The notes beneath the pieces were generated by a model that saw only the letters and a list, made by a program, of their open reading frames with translations, did no database searches and had not been told where the DNA came from. Shown here piece by piece: positions 44,963 through 54,175 of a DNA stretch of 64,000 nucleotides (its first letter is position 1; each line of letters opens with the position of its first letter). Origin of the DNA: Dermacoccus abyssi (GTDB lineage Bacteria > Actinomycetota > Actinomycetes > Actinomycetales > Dermatophilaceae); the NCBI RefSeq assembly GCF_034541975.1, contig NZ_JAVYJM010000001.1. One strand, written 5' to 3'. A program made the translations under genes and the position numbers.

Positions 44963-45667
44963 ATGCCGGATTCCTCGCGTGAAGTCGCGTACGTCGCCGC
45001 GGACATGGTCGTCCTCACCCTTCGTCAGGGTGTGCTGCACGTCGTGCTCGTCCGGCGGGCCGCCACGACCGAGCACGGCAAGTGGGCCCTGCCCGGTGGC
45101 TTCATGAAGCGCGGCGAATCGGCCGAAGAAACGGCGTACCGCGAACTGCGCGAAGAGGTCGGCATCAAGCGCAGCGAGGTCGTCCTCGAGCAGCTCAAGA
45201 CGTACTCGCTCCCGAGCCGCGACCCCCGCCCGCACCGCGTCATCAGCGTCGCGTGGGTGGTACTCGGCGCCCATCTGCCCGAGGTGCACGCCGCCACCGA
45301 CGCCCTCGAGGCGCAGTGGGTTCCGGTCGAGGAAGCGCTCGAGATGCCGCTTGGCTTCGACCACGCCGAGATCCTCGCCGACGGCATCGAACGCGCTCGC
45401 TCCAAGCTCGAATACACCCGCCTCGCAACGGCATTCCTCGACGGCGAGTTCTCGATGTCGGAGCTGCGCGGCGTCTACGAGGCCGTCTGGGGCGGCACCC
45501 TCGAACCCGCCAACTTCCACCGCAAGGTGTTGAGCGTCGACGGTTTCGTCGAGGCCACCGGCGAGAGCCGCAGTGGGCGCGGACGTCCGGCGAAGCTCTA
45601 CCGCGCCGGCAGCGCCCGCACCATCTACCCGCCGCTCACCCGCGCGTCGGTGCGTGGGGATCGCTGA
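44963..45667 (+). CDS. NrtR-like Nudix-winged helix regulator
   Basis: The 234-residue protein has an N-terminal Nudix domain with the box GGFMKRGESAEETAYREL followed by REEVGI near residue 46. A C-terminal winged helix (FSMSELRGVYEAVWGGTLEP, FHRKVLSVDGFVEATGE, RPAKLYR) follows. This domain pair defines NrtR, the ADP-ribose-sensing repressor of NAD and related pathways. No NAD gene is adjacent, so the regulon is elsewhere or this is a relative with another ligand. Confidence 0.88.
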   Translation: MPDSSREVAYVAADMVVLTLRQGVLHVVLVRRAATTEHGKWALPGGFMKRGESAEETAYRELREEVGIKRSEVVLEQLKTYSLPSRDPRPHRVISVAWVVLGAHLPEVHAATDALEAQWVPVEEALEMPLGFDHAEILADGIERARSKLEYTRLATAFLDGEFSMSELRGVYEAVWGGTLEPANFHRKVLSVDGFVEATGESRSGRGRPAKLYRAGSARTIYPPLTRASVRGDR

Positions 45668-45688
45668 GCGCAGCCGTCAGAATCGGCG

Positions 45689-46360
45689 TCACTCCTGCGC
45701 GTCGACCCCGCCGGACTCCGCACTGCGGCGCGCGATGACGACGACGTCCGCGTGGTGATGCGCGCCGCGGCCCTCCGTCACATGGCGCTCAGCGGTGTAG
45801 CGCTCGACCTCCCAGCCGTGCGGCAATGCAGCGACGATGTCGTCGGGCGCGACATAGTCGTCCGGATCGAAGCCGCGTTCGAGAGCGGCCGCGCGGTCGA
45901 TCCCGTCATGCGCGACGACGAGGAGCACGCCTCCGGGTGCCACGAGCGGGGGAAGCGAGAGCTCGATCGCCTTTTCTTCGGTCTTACGAAGAGCGGGGTA
46001 GAAAGCGCTCACAAGGTTGAAGAGACCCGGTGCGAGGCCCGCTTCGAGCAGGCCGGAGTGAACCCACTCGATGTTGCCGGCGACCTTCTCTCCCCTGGCT
46101 TCCGCCGCGTGACGCCCACGAGCGAGAGCACCCTCGGCGACGTCGAGCGCCGTCACGCGCCAGCCGCGCTCGGCGAGCCACACGGCGTCGCCGCCCTCGC
46201 CGCAGCCCACGTCGAGCGCGCGCCCGACGGGAAGATCGGCAAGCTTGCCCTCCATCGCGGCGACGAGCGCAACGTTCGCGTTGCCGCTCCAGACCTGCTC
46301 CTCGCCGTAGATCTCGTCCCAGTTCTGGTCGTCGGCGCCGTGAGTGTGCGTGGTGTTCAT
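45689..46360 (-). CDS. class I SAM-dependent methyltransferase
   Basis: About 223 residues from the ATG at 46360 (MNTTHTHGADDQNWDEIYGE). Motif I is ALDVGCGEGGDAVWLAERGW and motif II is VTALDVAEGALARG; NLVSAFYPAL and VAPGGVLLVVAHDG follow. It resembles the tellurite-resistance TehB/UbiE-type methyltransferases common in actinobacteria. The substrate is unknown. A GTG 18 bp upstream is an alternative start. Confidence 0.85.
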   Translation of the reverse strand: MNTTHTHGADDQNWDEIYGEEQVWSGNANVALVAAMEGKLADLPVGRALDVGCGEGGDAVWLAERGWRVTALDVAEGALARGRHAAEARGEKVAGNIEWVHSGLLEAGLAPGLFNLVSAFYPALRKTEEKAIELSLPPLVAPGGVLLVVAHDGIDRAAALERGFDPDDYVAPDDIVAALPHGWEVERYTAERHVTEGRGAHHHADVVVIARRSAESGGVDAQE

Positions 46361-46448
46361 AGCTCCATCCTCACTCAATCGCCGTCTCTGACCACATCTG
46401 CGGTCACCCCTAGAAACCCCTAGCGGAGGCGAGCGTGTGGCCGAGCAC

Positions 46449-46530
46449 AGTTGACGCAGTTCGCTGCGCCTGGCGCAGTTCGAGCTGACTCAAACTGCGT
46501 CAGCCACGCCGAACTGCGCCAACCGTCAAC
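46449..46530. repeat. complex inverted repeat region upstream of glsA
   Basis: The element ACGCAGTTCG and its complement recur: GTTGACGCAGTTCG, CTGGCGCAGTTCGAG, AAACTGCGTCAG, then CGAACTGCGCCAACC, with GTCAAC closing the right end. Inner and outer hairpins can both form. It lies between the divergent methyltransferase and glsA genes and differs in sequence from the three-copy palindrome family. Confidence 0.65.
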
Positions 46531-46587
46531 AGTCCGGGCGGCCCGAACGATTCGGCAGGCAACAGCCCACCCCATAGGCTGAAACCA

Positions 46588-47904
46588 ATGAAATCGCCGA
46601 TTCTCGACTACCTCAACGAGCTGCTCGACACCTGCGCCCCGGATGCGTCGGCCAAGAATGCCGACTACATCCCGGAGCTCGCGCGCGTCAGCCCGGACAC
46701 CTTCGCCATCGCGTTCGCGACGATCGACGGCAAGATCTACGCCGCCGGCGACGACAGGTTCGAGTTCACGATCCAGTCCATCAGCAAGCCGTTCATCTAC
46801 GCCATGGCGATCGAGCAGCGCGGCCTCGACGAGGTCATGGAACGCATCGGCGTGGAGCCCTCCGGTGAAGCGTTCAACGAGCTCTCGCTCGAGGCCGGCA
46901 GCAAGCGCCCGTTGAACCCGATGATCAACGCAGGCGCCATCACGGCGCACTCCCTCATCTGCGAGCCAGACGACTCGAAGGAAACCCGGGTCGCGCGCGT
47001 CCTGGAGGGACTTTCGGCGTTTGCCGGGCACGACCTGCGCATCGACACCGAGGTGGCGGAATCCGAGTGGAGCGCCGCACACCGCAACATGGCCATCGGC
47101 CACATGCTGCGCAGCTACGACATCCTGCCCGAGGATCCGGACGTCATCGTGCGCGGTTACGTCGAGCAGTGCGCCGTCGTCGTGACGACTCGCGACCTCG
47201 CGATCATGGCGACGACGCTCGCCAACGGCGGTCTGCACCCGGTGACGGGAGAGCAGGTCGTCAGTCGGCGCACGGCGCGTCACGTCATGTCGGTCATGTT
47301 GTCGTGCGGCATGTACGACGCGGCGGGCGACTGGCTCACCGCCGTCGGCATCCCCGCCAAGAGCGGCGTCGGCGGAGGCATCCTCGGGGCGTTGCCCGGG
47401 CAGGTCGGTCTTGCGACGTTCTCGCCGCCGCTCGACCCGCACGGCACGTCGGCGCGCGGCGTCGACGTCTTCGAGCGCCTGAGCGAGGACATGGACATGC
47501 ACCTCATGGACGTGCCGCCGCCCGCGCGTTCCGTCGTGCGCCGCTCGGGCGTCGTCGAACTGCTCGACGGCGTCGACGCGCACGTCTACGACCTTCAGGG
47601 TGACATCCGTTTCGCGGGTGCCGAGCGCGTCGTACGGCTCGTCGTCGACGAGCCGCCCAAGCCGGAGATCGTCGTGTTCGACCTCGTCGACGTGCACGCA
47701 CTCGACGACCCGGCCATGCGGATGCTGTGGGAATCGGTGCGGCGCCTCGATGCCGAGGGGCACGACGTGTGGTTCGCCGGTTTCGACGACGACGAGCTCA
47801 CGCGCGGCCGCCTCGACACCGAGGGCTACGACGTGGGCCGCGGCGTCCACGTCGGCATGGCGGAGGGCCTCGACGACGTCGCCGCTCAGATTCGCGCTCG
47901 GTAG
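46588..47904 (+). CDS. glsA: glutaminase A with C-terminal STAS domain
   Basis: The 438-residue enzyme converts glutamine to glutamate and ammonia. The serine-dependent beta-lactamase-like fold shows the catalytic S-x-x-K in FTIQSISKPFIYAMAI near residue 66, NPMINAGAI near 110, ESEWSAAHRNMAIGHML, YVEQCAVVVTTRDLAIMAT and GIPAKSGVGGGI. Residues about 325-435 are a STAS domain (VYDLQGDIRFAGAERVVRLV, VVFDLVDVHALDDPAMRML), a fusion common in actinobacterial glutaminases. Length fits the fused form. It is followed 8 bp later by the GNAT-membrane gene. Confidence 0.94.
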   Translation: MKSPILDYLNELLDTCAPDASAKNADYIPELARVSPDTFAIAFATIDGKIYAAGDDRFEFTIQSISKPFIYAMAIEQRGLDEVMERIGVEPSGEAFNELSLEAGSKRPLNPMINAGAITAHSLICEPDDSKETRVARVLEGLSAFAGHDLRIDTEVAESEWSAAHRNMAIGHMLRSYDILPEDPDVIVRGYVEQCAVVVTTRDLAIMATTLANGGLHPVTGEQVVSRRTARHVMSVMLSCGMYDAAGDWLTAVGIPAKSGVGGGILGALPGQVGLATFSPPLDPHGTSARGVDVFERLSEDMDMHLMDVPPPARSVVRRSGVVELLDGVDAHVYDLQGDIRFAGAERVVRLVVDEPPKPEIVVFDLVDVHALDDPAMRMLWESVRRLDAEGHDVWFAGFDDDELTRGRLDTEGYDVGRGVHVGMAEGLDDVAAQIRAR

Positions 47905-47912
47905 ACCGGCGC

Positions 47913-49046
47913 ATGGACGAATACCTCGGCGACCGCGAGCTGACCTTCGGTCTGCGGGCCCGCGAAGCGTCGGACCTTCCGGTGCTGTCCGACATCCTCA
48001 CCAGGCAACAAGCGTCGAGCCGGTACCCGTTCCGGTGGCCGCTTCCCATGCCAGATGTCGACTTCGTCGTACGCAGCAGCGATGAGAACGCGTGGGTCGC
48101 TCACGAGGGCCCGCGCCTCCTCGGCCACGTCGCGGTCGGCATCGTGAGCGAGAACGACTTCGGTGAGATCTTCCGGGACGGGCTGGGGATCGAGGTAGAT
48201 CGATTGCGCTCTGTCACAACCTTATTCACCAGCATTGAGGCCCGTAGCCTCGGTGTCGGACGTGCGTTGCTGGCCCACGCGGAGGCCGACATCGTCGATC
48301 GTGGCCTCGTCCCGGTGCTCGATGTCCTCCCCGTTCACGCCGCTGCTTCCGCGATGTACGCGCGGCGCGGTTGGCGCACCGTGACCACCGCCACTGCTGT
48401 GGACGCGATCAAGGGAAGGTTTCACGTGGAACACATCGCGCCCGAAGGGTCGATCGCCGCGCAGATCGACGACCTGCGCCCTGCCGCCCGACGTCGCTAT
48501 TGGCTTCGTCAGGTGCTCAATGCCGCGGTGCTGCCCGGTTTCGCCGCCGTTCTTGTGCTCACGCAGACCTTCGACCTGACGTTCTTCGTCGTCGCCTGCG
48601 TCATCGGCGCCCTCAATTTCTTCATGGCGATGAGCCAACGTCGACCGATCCTCGGTGGGCATCGTGACGGCCTCGTCCCGCTCGTGCTCGGGCTCGACTT
48701 CCGTCGCCGTCGCATCGTCCGCCGGGCCGTGCGCACCGCCAACCCCAGCGCCGACCCAGTGCTCCAGTACGTCGAACTCACCGAGGCGCGACGCCTCGCC
48801 CTGCAGTACAAGACGAGCGTGTGGGCGCTCGGCGTCTCCCTCGTCGTCCTGCTCATCCTTGCGGCCGTGCACTTCGCGGACGGAAGCAACGCCACGGTGT
48901 TCGTGCTCGCGGCCTTGGCGGTGTTCGCCGTTGTCGCAGGAACGTGGAGCATGCTCAGCTCACGCGGCGCCCAGCGCTACCTCGAGCGTCTCGGCTACGA
49001 CCCCCAGAGCCTGCTGCCGCGCGATGAACCCTCGTCGGCCCTCTGA
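47913..49046 (+). CDS. GNAT acetyltransferase fused to a four-helix membrane domain
   Basis: The 377-residue protein has an N-terminal GNAT domain at about 1-165 with the CoA-binding stretch EARSLGVGRALLAHAEADIV near 105-125 and AAASAMYARRGWRTV near 147-160. After a linker at about 170-190 come four hydrophobic helices (LNAAVLPGFAAVLVLTQTF, FFVVACVIGALNFFMAM, VWALGVSLVVLLILAAVHF, FVLAALAVFAVVAGTWSML) and a short cytoplasmic tail. The fusion is unusual. It probably forms an operon with glsA. A parS-like sequence sits exactly at the domain junction (residue ~170). Confidence 0.72.
   Translation: MDEYLGDRELTFGLRAREASDLPVLSDILTRQQASSRYPFRWPLPMPDVDFVVRSSDENAWVAHEGPRLLGHVAVGIVSENDFGEIFRDGLGIEVDRLRSVTTLFTSIEARSLGVGRALLAHAEADIVDRGLVPVLDVLPVHAAASAMYARRGWRTVTTATAVDAIKGRFHVEHIAPEGSIAAQIDDLRPAARRRYWLRQVLNAAVLPGFAAVLVLTQTFDLTFFVVACVIGALNFFMAMSQRRPILGGHRDGLVPLVLGLDFRRRRIVRRAVRTANPSADPVLQYVELTEARRLALQYKTSVWALGVSLVVLLILAAVHFADGSNATVFVLAALAVFAVVAGTWSMLSSRGAQRYLERLGYDPQSLLPRDEPSSAL
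48419..48432. promoter_or_regulatory. parS-like site, one mismatch
   Basis: GTTTCACGTGGAAC differs by one base from the ParB core. It is intragenic, encoding FHVE at the junction of the GNAT and membrane domains. Confidence 0.45.
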
Positions 49047-49055
49047 CCGCCAGCG

Positions 49056-49802
49056 TCACGTGCTGCGTCGCACCGTGAAGTCTTGGCGTGACGCGGCGTC
49101 ATGCTTCTCGAGCGCGGAGCGCAGGGCCGTGCGGGGCATCGCCGTGGAGTGACGCTCGAGGAACGCGTCGAGCATCTCCCGGTCGCGCAAGCCCGCCTCG
49201 CGCAGCATCCACCCCACCGCCTTGTGCATGAGGTCGTGCTCGTCGTCGACGAGAAGCTCGGCGAGCCTGAAGGTCTGGCGCAACTCCCCCGCACGGATCA
49301 TGCCGAGCGTCGTCACCATCGCGAATCGCCTGCGCCACAGCGACGGTGACGCGGCGAGATCGTCGAGCACCCGATCCTGCTCGGCCTCCGCCTTGTCGAG
49401 CAGCCACCGCTCGAGCGTGTGCGGGGCGACGGTGTCGACAAGGTCCCAGTTGTCGAGGTTCTCGATCCGCGCGAGCACCAGCTCGATGACCTTGTCACGT
49501 TTTTCTGGCGGAGTCTTGGCCGGTTTGTAGAGCTCCACGACAAGGACAGCGCCGAGCAGTCGAGCCTCGTGGATCGAGTGCTGAAGCAGCGCGTCGAGGT
49601 CGTCCAATTCGACGCTGCGTCGCACGTCCCTGGCGAGCGCCCGGACCTGCGGCACCCGCACACCGACGAAGTCGTCACCCTCGGCGTACCCGCCCGGAAA
49701 CGCCTGCAGATAGCGAGCTTTCGCCACCGCGTCATCGGCATCGCCGAGACTGCGCAGCCGCTCGACGAGTTCGTCCGCCAGAGCGGTCATGGGGGCGCTC
49801 AT
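49056..49802 (-). CDS. AlkD-like DNA alkylation repair protein
   Basis: The 248-residue all-helical HEAT-repeat protein of the AlkD family includes VRVPQVRALARDVRRSVELD, LLQHSIHEARLLGAVLVVEL, NWDLVDTVAPHTLERWLLDK and HKAVGWMLREAGLRDREML. AlkD glycosylases excise N3- and N7-alkylated bases without flipping them. It uses an ATG at 49802 or possibly 49790. It lies near nei, but not in an operon with it. Confidence 0.88.
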   Translation of the reverse strand: MSAPMTALADELVERLRSLGDADDAVAKARYLQAFPGGYAEGDDFVGVRVPQVRALARDVRRSVELDDLDALLQHSIHEARLLGAVLVVELYKPAKTPPEKRDKVIELVLARIENLDNWDLVDTVAPHTLERWLLDKAEAEQDRVLDDLAASPSLWRRRFAMVTTLGMIRAGELRQTFRLAELLVDDEHDLMHKAVGWMLREAGLRDREMLDAFLERHSTAMPRTALRSALEKHDAASRQDFTVRRST

Positions 49803-49849
49803 GGACGCAGGCTACTCAGGTACACCCCGCGCCCTCGCGCACCAAGACG

Positions 49850-50650
49850 TCAGCGCCGCGCCAGGTACCCGTTGATGTGACGCTGGATCCACGACGGGCT
49901 GACGGCCGTCGCGAGCATCGACACCGTCGTGTTCGCACCGACCGGCCGGTGGATCGAGCGGACGGCGTCGAACATCCGCGGGCGATTGACGGCCTTCCAC
50001 ACAGCCGCCGCGACGTCGTTCGGTCCGAGCCGCACGCCCATGCGGTTCACGGTGCCGATGTCCATGTTCTCGGTCATCGCGGTCGCGACGAACAGCGGCC
50101 AGATGGTCTGGACGCGGATGCCGTCACGTGACCACTCGAGGTCGAGCGCTTCACTCAACCCGCGCACACCGAACTTCGTCGCGGAGTACCCGGCGAGCTC
50201 GGCCTGACCGTAGAGCGCCGACGCCGACGCGAGGTTGACGACCTGGGGCGAATTGCCGCGGCGCAGATACGGATACGCCGTGTGACAGCCCGTCATCACG
50301 CCCTTGAGGTTGACGTCGACCGCAGCCAGGTGCGCGCCGAGCGGCACGTCGACGAAGTAACCCGGCGAGACGATTCCGGCGTTGTTGACGAGCAGATCGA
50401 GCCCGCCGTCGCCGCAGAACTCATCGAGCACGCGCTGCCAGCCTGAGGGGTCGACGACGTCGAGCTCGTAGGCAACGACGTTCGCGCCGAGTTCACTCGC
50501 GAGCGCCTCGACGGCGGCGACGTCGATGTCACAGGCAGCCACTCGCCATCCGGACGCGGCGAACCGGCGGGTGATCGACCGGCCGATGCCGGCGCCCGCA
50601 CCGGTGACGAGCATCGTCTTCGGCCCAGACGACGAGCGTCCCAGCTTCAT
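49850..50650 (-). CDS. SDR family oxidoreductase in an operon with a monooxygenase
   Basis: This 266-residue short-chain dehydrogenase has the cofactor motif LVTGAGAGIGRSITRRFAA near 15-33, the structural LLVNNAGIVSPG near 88, and catalytic Ser and YSATK (LASASALYGQAELAGYSATK). Its start overlaps the monooxygenase stop by 4 bp. Pairs of this kind oxidise alcohols to ketones that the monooxygenase converts to esters or lactones; that coupling is inferred. Confidence 0.88.
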   Translation of the reverse strand: MKLGRSSSGPKTMLVTGAGAGIGRSITRRFAASGWRVAACDIDVAAVEALASELGANVVAYELDVVDPSGWQRVLDEFCGDGGLDLLVNNAGIVSPGYFVDVPLGAHLAAVDVNLKGVMTGCHTAYPYLRRGNSPQVVNLASASALYGQAELAGYSATKFGVRGLSEALDLEWSRDGIRVQTIWPLFVATAMTENMDIGTVNRMGVRLGPNDVAAAVWKAVNRPRMFDAVRSIHRPVGANTTVSMLATAVSPSWIQRHINGYLARR

Positions 50651-52149
50651 CGCGCACCAGCCTCGGCGCCGTCGGCCACCGTCGCTGCCACGGGCTCACC
50701 ACGGCGCGAGTACCGCATGTCCGTCGTGACGGGCGGGTTCTTCATCTCGCGGGCTTCGGCGAGATAGTCCTGGCGCATCGTCCACGGCGGCGTCTTCGCC
50801 TTGCGCGGCATGAGCGCGGCGCCGCGCTGCAGGTAGCCGGATTCCATCTCCAGCAGGGGTGCTCGCTCGAGGCCGGGGGGTGCCGTGGGCGTCGCGATGT
50901 CCTGCCCGGTGGACTTCATGTGCTCGACGACGCGCGCGATGAAGCGGTTGGACAGATCGCTGCGCAGCCCCCACGACGCGTTGATGTAGCCCACGCACAT
51001 GCCGACGTTCGGCACACCTTCGAGCATGCAGCCGCGGTAGGCGAGGCGCTCGGAGAGGTCGACCTTGTCACCGTCGACGAACACCTCGGCGCCGCCGAGC
51101 ATCTCGAGGGAGAGGCCGGTGGCCGTCACGATGATGTCGGCGTCGATGAACGGGCCCGACGTGGTGCGGATACCACCGGCCTCGACGCGCTCGATGGTGT
51201 CGGTGACGACGTGGGCGCCGTCCTTCTTGAGCACCTTGAACAGGTCCGAGTCGGGCACGATGCACAGACGCTGATCCCACGGGTTGTAGGGCGCGGTGAA
51301 GTTCTCCATGTGACTCGTGCCGGCGCTCATGCGCACACCGGCCCGCAGCGCACGGGTGGTGAGTTTCGGTGCGCGCCGGGCGAGCTGGTAGGAGCCCCAC
51401 TGGAGGAAGACGTTCTTGTTGCGCAGGATCGCGTGACGACGCTCGTCGCTCACTCGCCCACGCAGGAGACGGTTGAGAGGGTCGCGGCCGGGCTGGCCGA
51501 GCACGAAGCTCGGGGTGCGCTGCAGCATCGTCACGTCGGCGCCGGCGTCTGCGAGCGCCGGCACAAGGGTGATCGCGGTGGCACCCGAGCCGATGACGGT
51601 GACGCGCTTGCCCGTGACGTCGAGATCGGCCGGCCAGAACTGCGGGTGGATGACCGTGCCACCGAAGTCGTCGATACCCGGGATGTCGGCCTTGTACGGC
51701 TCGTCGTAGGAGTAGTAGCCGCTGCAGGCGTAGACGAACCGGGTACGCACCTCCTGCTCGCCGTCGGCGGTGCGGACGGTGAGCGTCCACAGGGCGTCCT
51801 CGCTCGACCAGTCGCCGCGCACGACCTCGTTCTCGTAGCGGATGTGCTCGTCGATGCCGTACTTCGTCGCGGTGTGCTTGATGTAGCCGAGGATGTCGCT
51901 GCCCGCGGCGATGGCGCGCTCGTGCTGCCACGGTTCGAAGGGGTAGGCGAGCGTGTACATGTCGGAGTCGGAACGGATGCCGGGGTAACGGAACAGATCC
52001 CAGGTGCCGCCGAGCGAGGGGCGACGTTCGAGGATCGCGTACTTGAGGTCGGGCATGCGCTCGGTGAGGCGGTAACCCGCGCCGATTCCGGAGAGGCCGG
52101 CGCCGATGACGACGACGTCGAGCACCTCGGGGGTGGTTTCGTTGGTCAT
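50647..52149 (-). CDS. flavin monooxygenase, Baeyer-Villiger type
   Basis: The protein has 500 residues from the ATG at 52149 (GGAAGG upstream); the frame is open beyond it but without support. It has the FAD motif VVVIGAGLSGIGAGYRL near 12, the Baeyer-Villiger fingerprint FGGTVIHPQFWPADLD near 160, and the NADP motif VIGSGATAITLVPALADAG near 180. It matches the EthA/CzcO-like branch. Actinobacterial relatives oxidise ketones or activate thioamide drugs. It is first in a two-gene operon with the SDR. Confidence 0.9.
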   Translation of the reverse strand: MTNETTPEVLDVVVIGAGLSGIGAGYRLTERMPDLKYAILERRPSLGGTWDLFRYPGIRSDSDMYTLAYPFEPWQHERAIAAGSDILGYIKHTATKYGIDEHIRYENEVVRGDWSSEDALWTLTVRTADGEQEVRTRFVYACSGYYSYDEPYKADIPGIDDFGGTVIHPQFWPADLDVTGKRVTVIGSGATAITLVPALADAGADVTMLQRTPSFVLGQPGRDPLNRLLRGRVSDERRHAILRNKNVFLQWGSYQLARRAPKLTTRALRAGVRMSAGTSHMENFTAPYNPWDQRLCIVPDSDLFKVLKKDGAHVVTDTIERVEAGGIRTTSGPFIDADIIVTATGLSLEMLGGAEVFVDGDKVDLSERLAYRGCMLEGVPNVGMCVGYINASWGLRSDLSNRFIARVVEHMKSTGQDIATPTAPPGLERAPLLEMESGYLQRGAALMPRKAKTPPWTMRQDYLAEAREMKNPPVTTDMRYSRRGEPVAATVADGAEAGAR

Positions 52150-52333
52150 GGCGTTTCCTTCCGTCCGACGTGACCCACGCCACGCTACCGACCGGTTCGG
52201 ACTCGTCGGTGGAGTTTGAGCGAACTCACGGACGTTCGTCCTGAACCGGTGCACGACGCGAAATATCCGACGTCGTTGGCTCGTTCCGGCCAATGACGGC
52301 AGGACATCAGCGCGCAAGGTGAAGGAGCACTCG

Positions 52334-53689
52334 GTGGACGTCGACCTTCTGGTCATCGGTTGGGGCAAGGCGGGCAAGACGCTCGCCGGGCGGTACGCGG
52401 CGGCCGGGCACTCGGTGGCGCTCGTGGAGCGCTCCCCCAAGATGTACGGCGGCACCTGCATCAACATCGCGTGTGTTCCGACGAAGGACCTCGTCGTCTC
52501 GGCCGAGCAGCGCCGCGAGAGCGACGACCCGGCCGAGTACTTCGCGCAGTCCGTCGCGGGGCGTGACGCGCTGATCAGCAAGCTCAACGCGGCCAATCAC
52601 AAGATGCTCGAGAAGCCGAACGTGACGCTCATCGACGGCACGGCGCGTTTCGTCGGGCCGCACGAGGTGAGCATCGACACCGCGGACGGCGAGGTCAACG
52701 TCACGGCGTCGAAGATCATCGTCGGCACGGGTGCCACGCCGGCACGCCTGCCCATCCCGGGGGCTGACGGCGAGCGCATCTACGACTCGACGATGATCCA
52801 GCACGTCGAGCCCTTCCCGAAGCGTCTCGTCGTCATCGGCGGAGGCTTCGTGGGTCTGGAGTTCGCGAACATGTTCGCCCACTTCGGCTCGGAGGTGACG
52901 GTGCTCGACGGTGGCGACACATTCCTGCCCGCCGTCGACCGCGACGTCGCCGAGGCCGTCCTCGACGCGCGCAAGGCCGAGGGCATCCGTGTCGAGTCCG
53001 GCGTGAAGGTGGAGGAGTTTTCCGAGACCGCTGACGCCGTCGTCGCGCGTTCCAGCGCCGGTGAGTTCGAGGCGGACGCCGTGCTCGTCGCGGCGGGCCG
53101 CACGCCTGCGACGAAGGAACTCGGCCTCGACGCCGCCGGCATCAACACCAACGAGCGCGGCTTCATCGAGGTCGACGACCAGCTCCAGACGTCCGTCGAG
53201 GGTGTCTACGCGGTGGGTGACGTCAACGGCGGCCCGCAGTTCACGTACATCTCGCTCGACGACAACCGCATCGTGTGGGACGCCATCGTCGGTGACGGCA
53301 CGCGTCGTCGCAGCGACCGCGTCGCGGTGCCGAACTCGACGTTCATCACGCCCCCGCTGTCGATGGTGGGCATGAACGAGAAGCAGGTGCGCGAGAGCGG
53401 CCGCAAGGTTCTCGTGGCGTCGAAGCCGGTGGAGAGGATCGCGGCGATGCCGCGCCCGAAGATCGTCGGCGACACGCGTGGCCTGTTCAAGATCTTCGTC
53501 GACGACGACACCGAGGAGATCCTCGGCGCGACGGTGTTCAGCATCGACTCGCAGGAGCTCATCAACTTCGTGTCGCTCGCGATGCGCCTGGGCGCGAAGG
53601 TCTCGGACCTGCGCGACGGCATCTGGACGCACCCCTCGAGCACAGAGGGCTTCAACGAGGTGCTCGGGGAGCTCGAGCCGCTGACGTGA
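52334..53689 (+). CDS. RclA-like pyridine nucleotide-disulfide oxidoreductase
   Basis: About 451 residues from the GTG at 52334, chosen because GAAGGAG lies 5 bp before it; a GTG at 52319 is in frame. FAD domain: LLVIGWGKAGKTLAGRYAAA. The redox-active disulfide is in GGTCINIACVPTKDL (CxxxxC). NAD domain: RLVVIGGGFVGLEFANMFAH. C-terminal dimerisation part: IWTHPSSTEGFNEVLGE. It is closest to RclA/YkgC, the reactive-chlorine-resistance Cu(II)/flavin reductase, rather than to lipoamide dehydrogenase or mycothione reductase. An exact substrate is not proven. Confidence 0.85.
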   Translation: MDVDLLVIGWGKAGKTLAGRYAAAGHSVALVERSPKMYGGTCINIACVPTKDLVVSAEQRRESDDPAEYFAQSVAGRDALISKLNAANHKMLEKPNVTLIDGTARFVGPHEVSIDTADGEVNVTASKIIVGTGATPARLPIPGADGERIYDSTMIQHVEPFPKRLVVIGGGFVGLEFANMFAHFGSEVTVLDGGDTFLPAVDRDVAEAVLDARKAEGIRVESGVKVEEFSETADAVVARSSAGEFEADAVLVAAGRTPATKELGLDAAGINTNERGFIEVDDQLQTSVEGVYAVGDVNGGPQFTYISLDDNRIVWDAIVGDGTRRRSDRVAVPNSTFITPPLSMVGMNEKQVRESGRKVLVASKPVERIAAMPRPKIVGDTRGLFKIFVDDDTEEILGATVFSIDSQELINFVSLAMRLGAKVSDLRDGIWTHPSSTEGFNEVLGELEPLT

Positions 53690-53781
53690 GCCGCGACTGA
53701 GGCTCCGACGCCGGTGCCGAGCACCTTCTCGTGGGAGGGCTACGTGTGGAGGGGCCCACGCATCGCCGGCACAGGAGACGG

Positions 53782-53973
53782 ATGATGTTGTCTCGCAAGC
53801 CGCTCGGCACGATCGGTACGTGTGGCAACCTCAACGGCATCGCGTCGACGCCGGTGTGCCTCATCCGCCTGGAGAACGGCTCGAACCTCACCTTCAACGG
53901 CGACTACACGTCGCAGATCGACGAGGTTGGCGCCTTCACGACCGGCTTCCTGGCGAACGCCAAGACGCGCTGA
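53782..53973 (+). CDS. 63-residue protein of unknown function
   Basis: This small ORF has a Shine-Dalgarno (AGGAG) before the ATG at 53782 and a terminator right after it. The protein begins MMLSRKPLGTIGTCGNLNGI and ends GAFTTGFLANAKTR. Two cysteines lie near residues 14 and 26. There is no membrane segment. I do not recognise a family. Confidence 0.6.
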   Translation: MMLSRKPLGTIGTCGNLNGIASTPVCLIRLENGSNLTFNGDYTSQIDEVGAFTTGFLANAKTR

Positions 53974-53988
53974 CGTCTGACCTTCGCC

Positions 53989-54029
53989 CGAAGGGCCGGC
54001 ACTCCCTACTCAGTCAGTGCGGCCCTTCG
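53989..54029 (+). terminator. hairpin terminator
   Basis: CGAAGGGCCGGCACT and AGTGCGGCCCTTCG pair along 14 bp with one bulge and a 12-nt loop, 16 bp after the small gene's stop codon. Confidence 0.75.
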
Positions 54030-54175
54030 TCGTCCGCACCCGTCCGAGCCGATACGGTGACGGAGAGAGACAGCGAAGCGCGTAAGGCGCGTCGCAGCTT
54101 CCCGACACCGTGCGACTTTCATCGACTCACGTTGACCTCGTCCTCGGATCCGATCGATCACAGAATGGAGCATCC

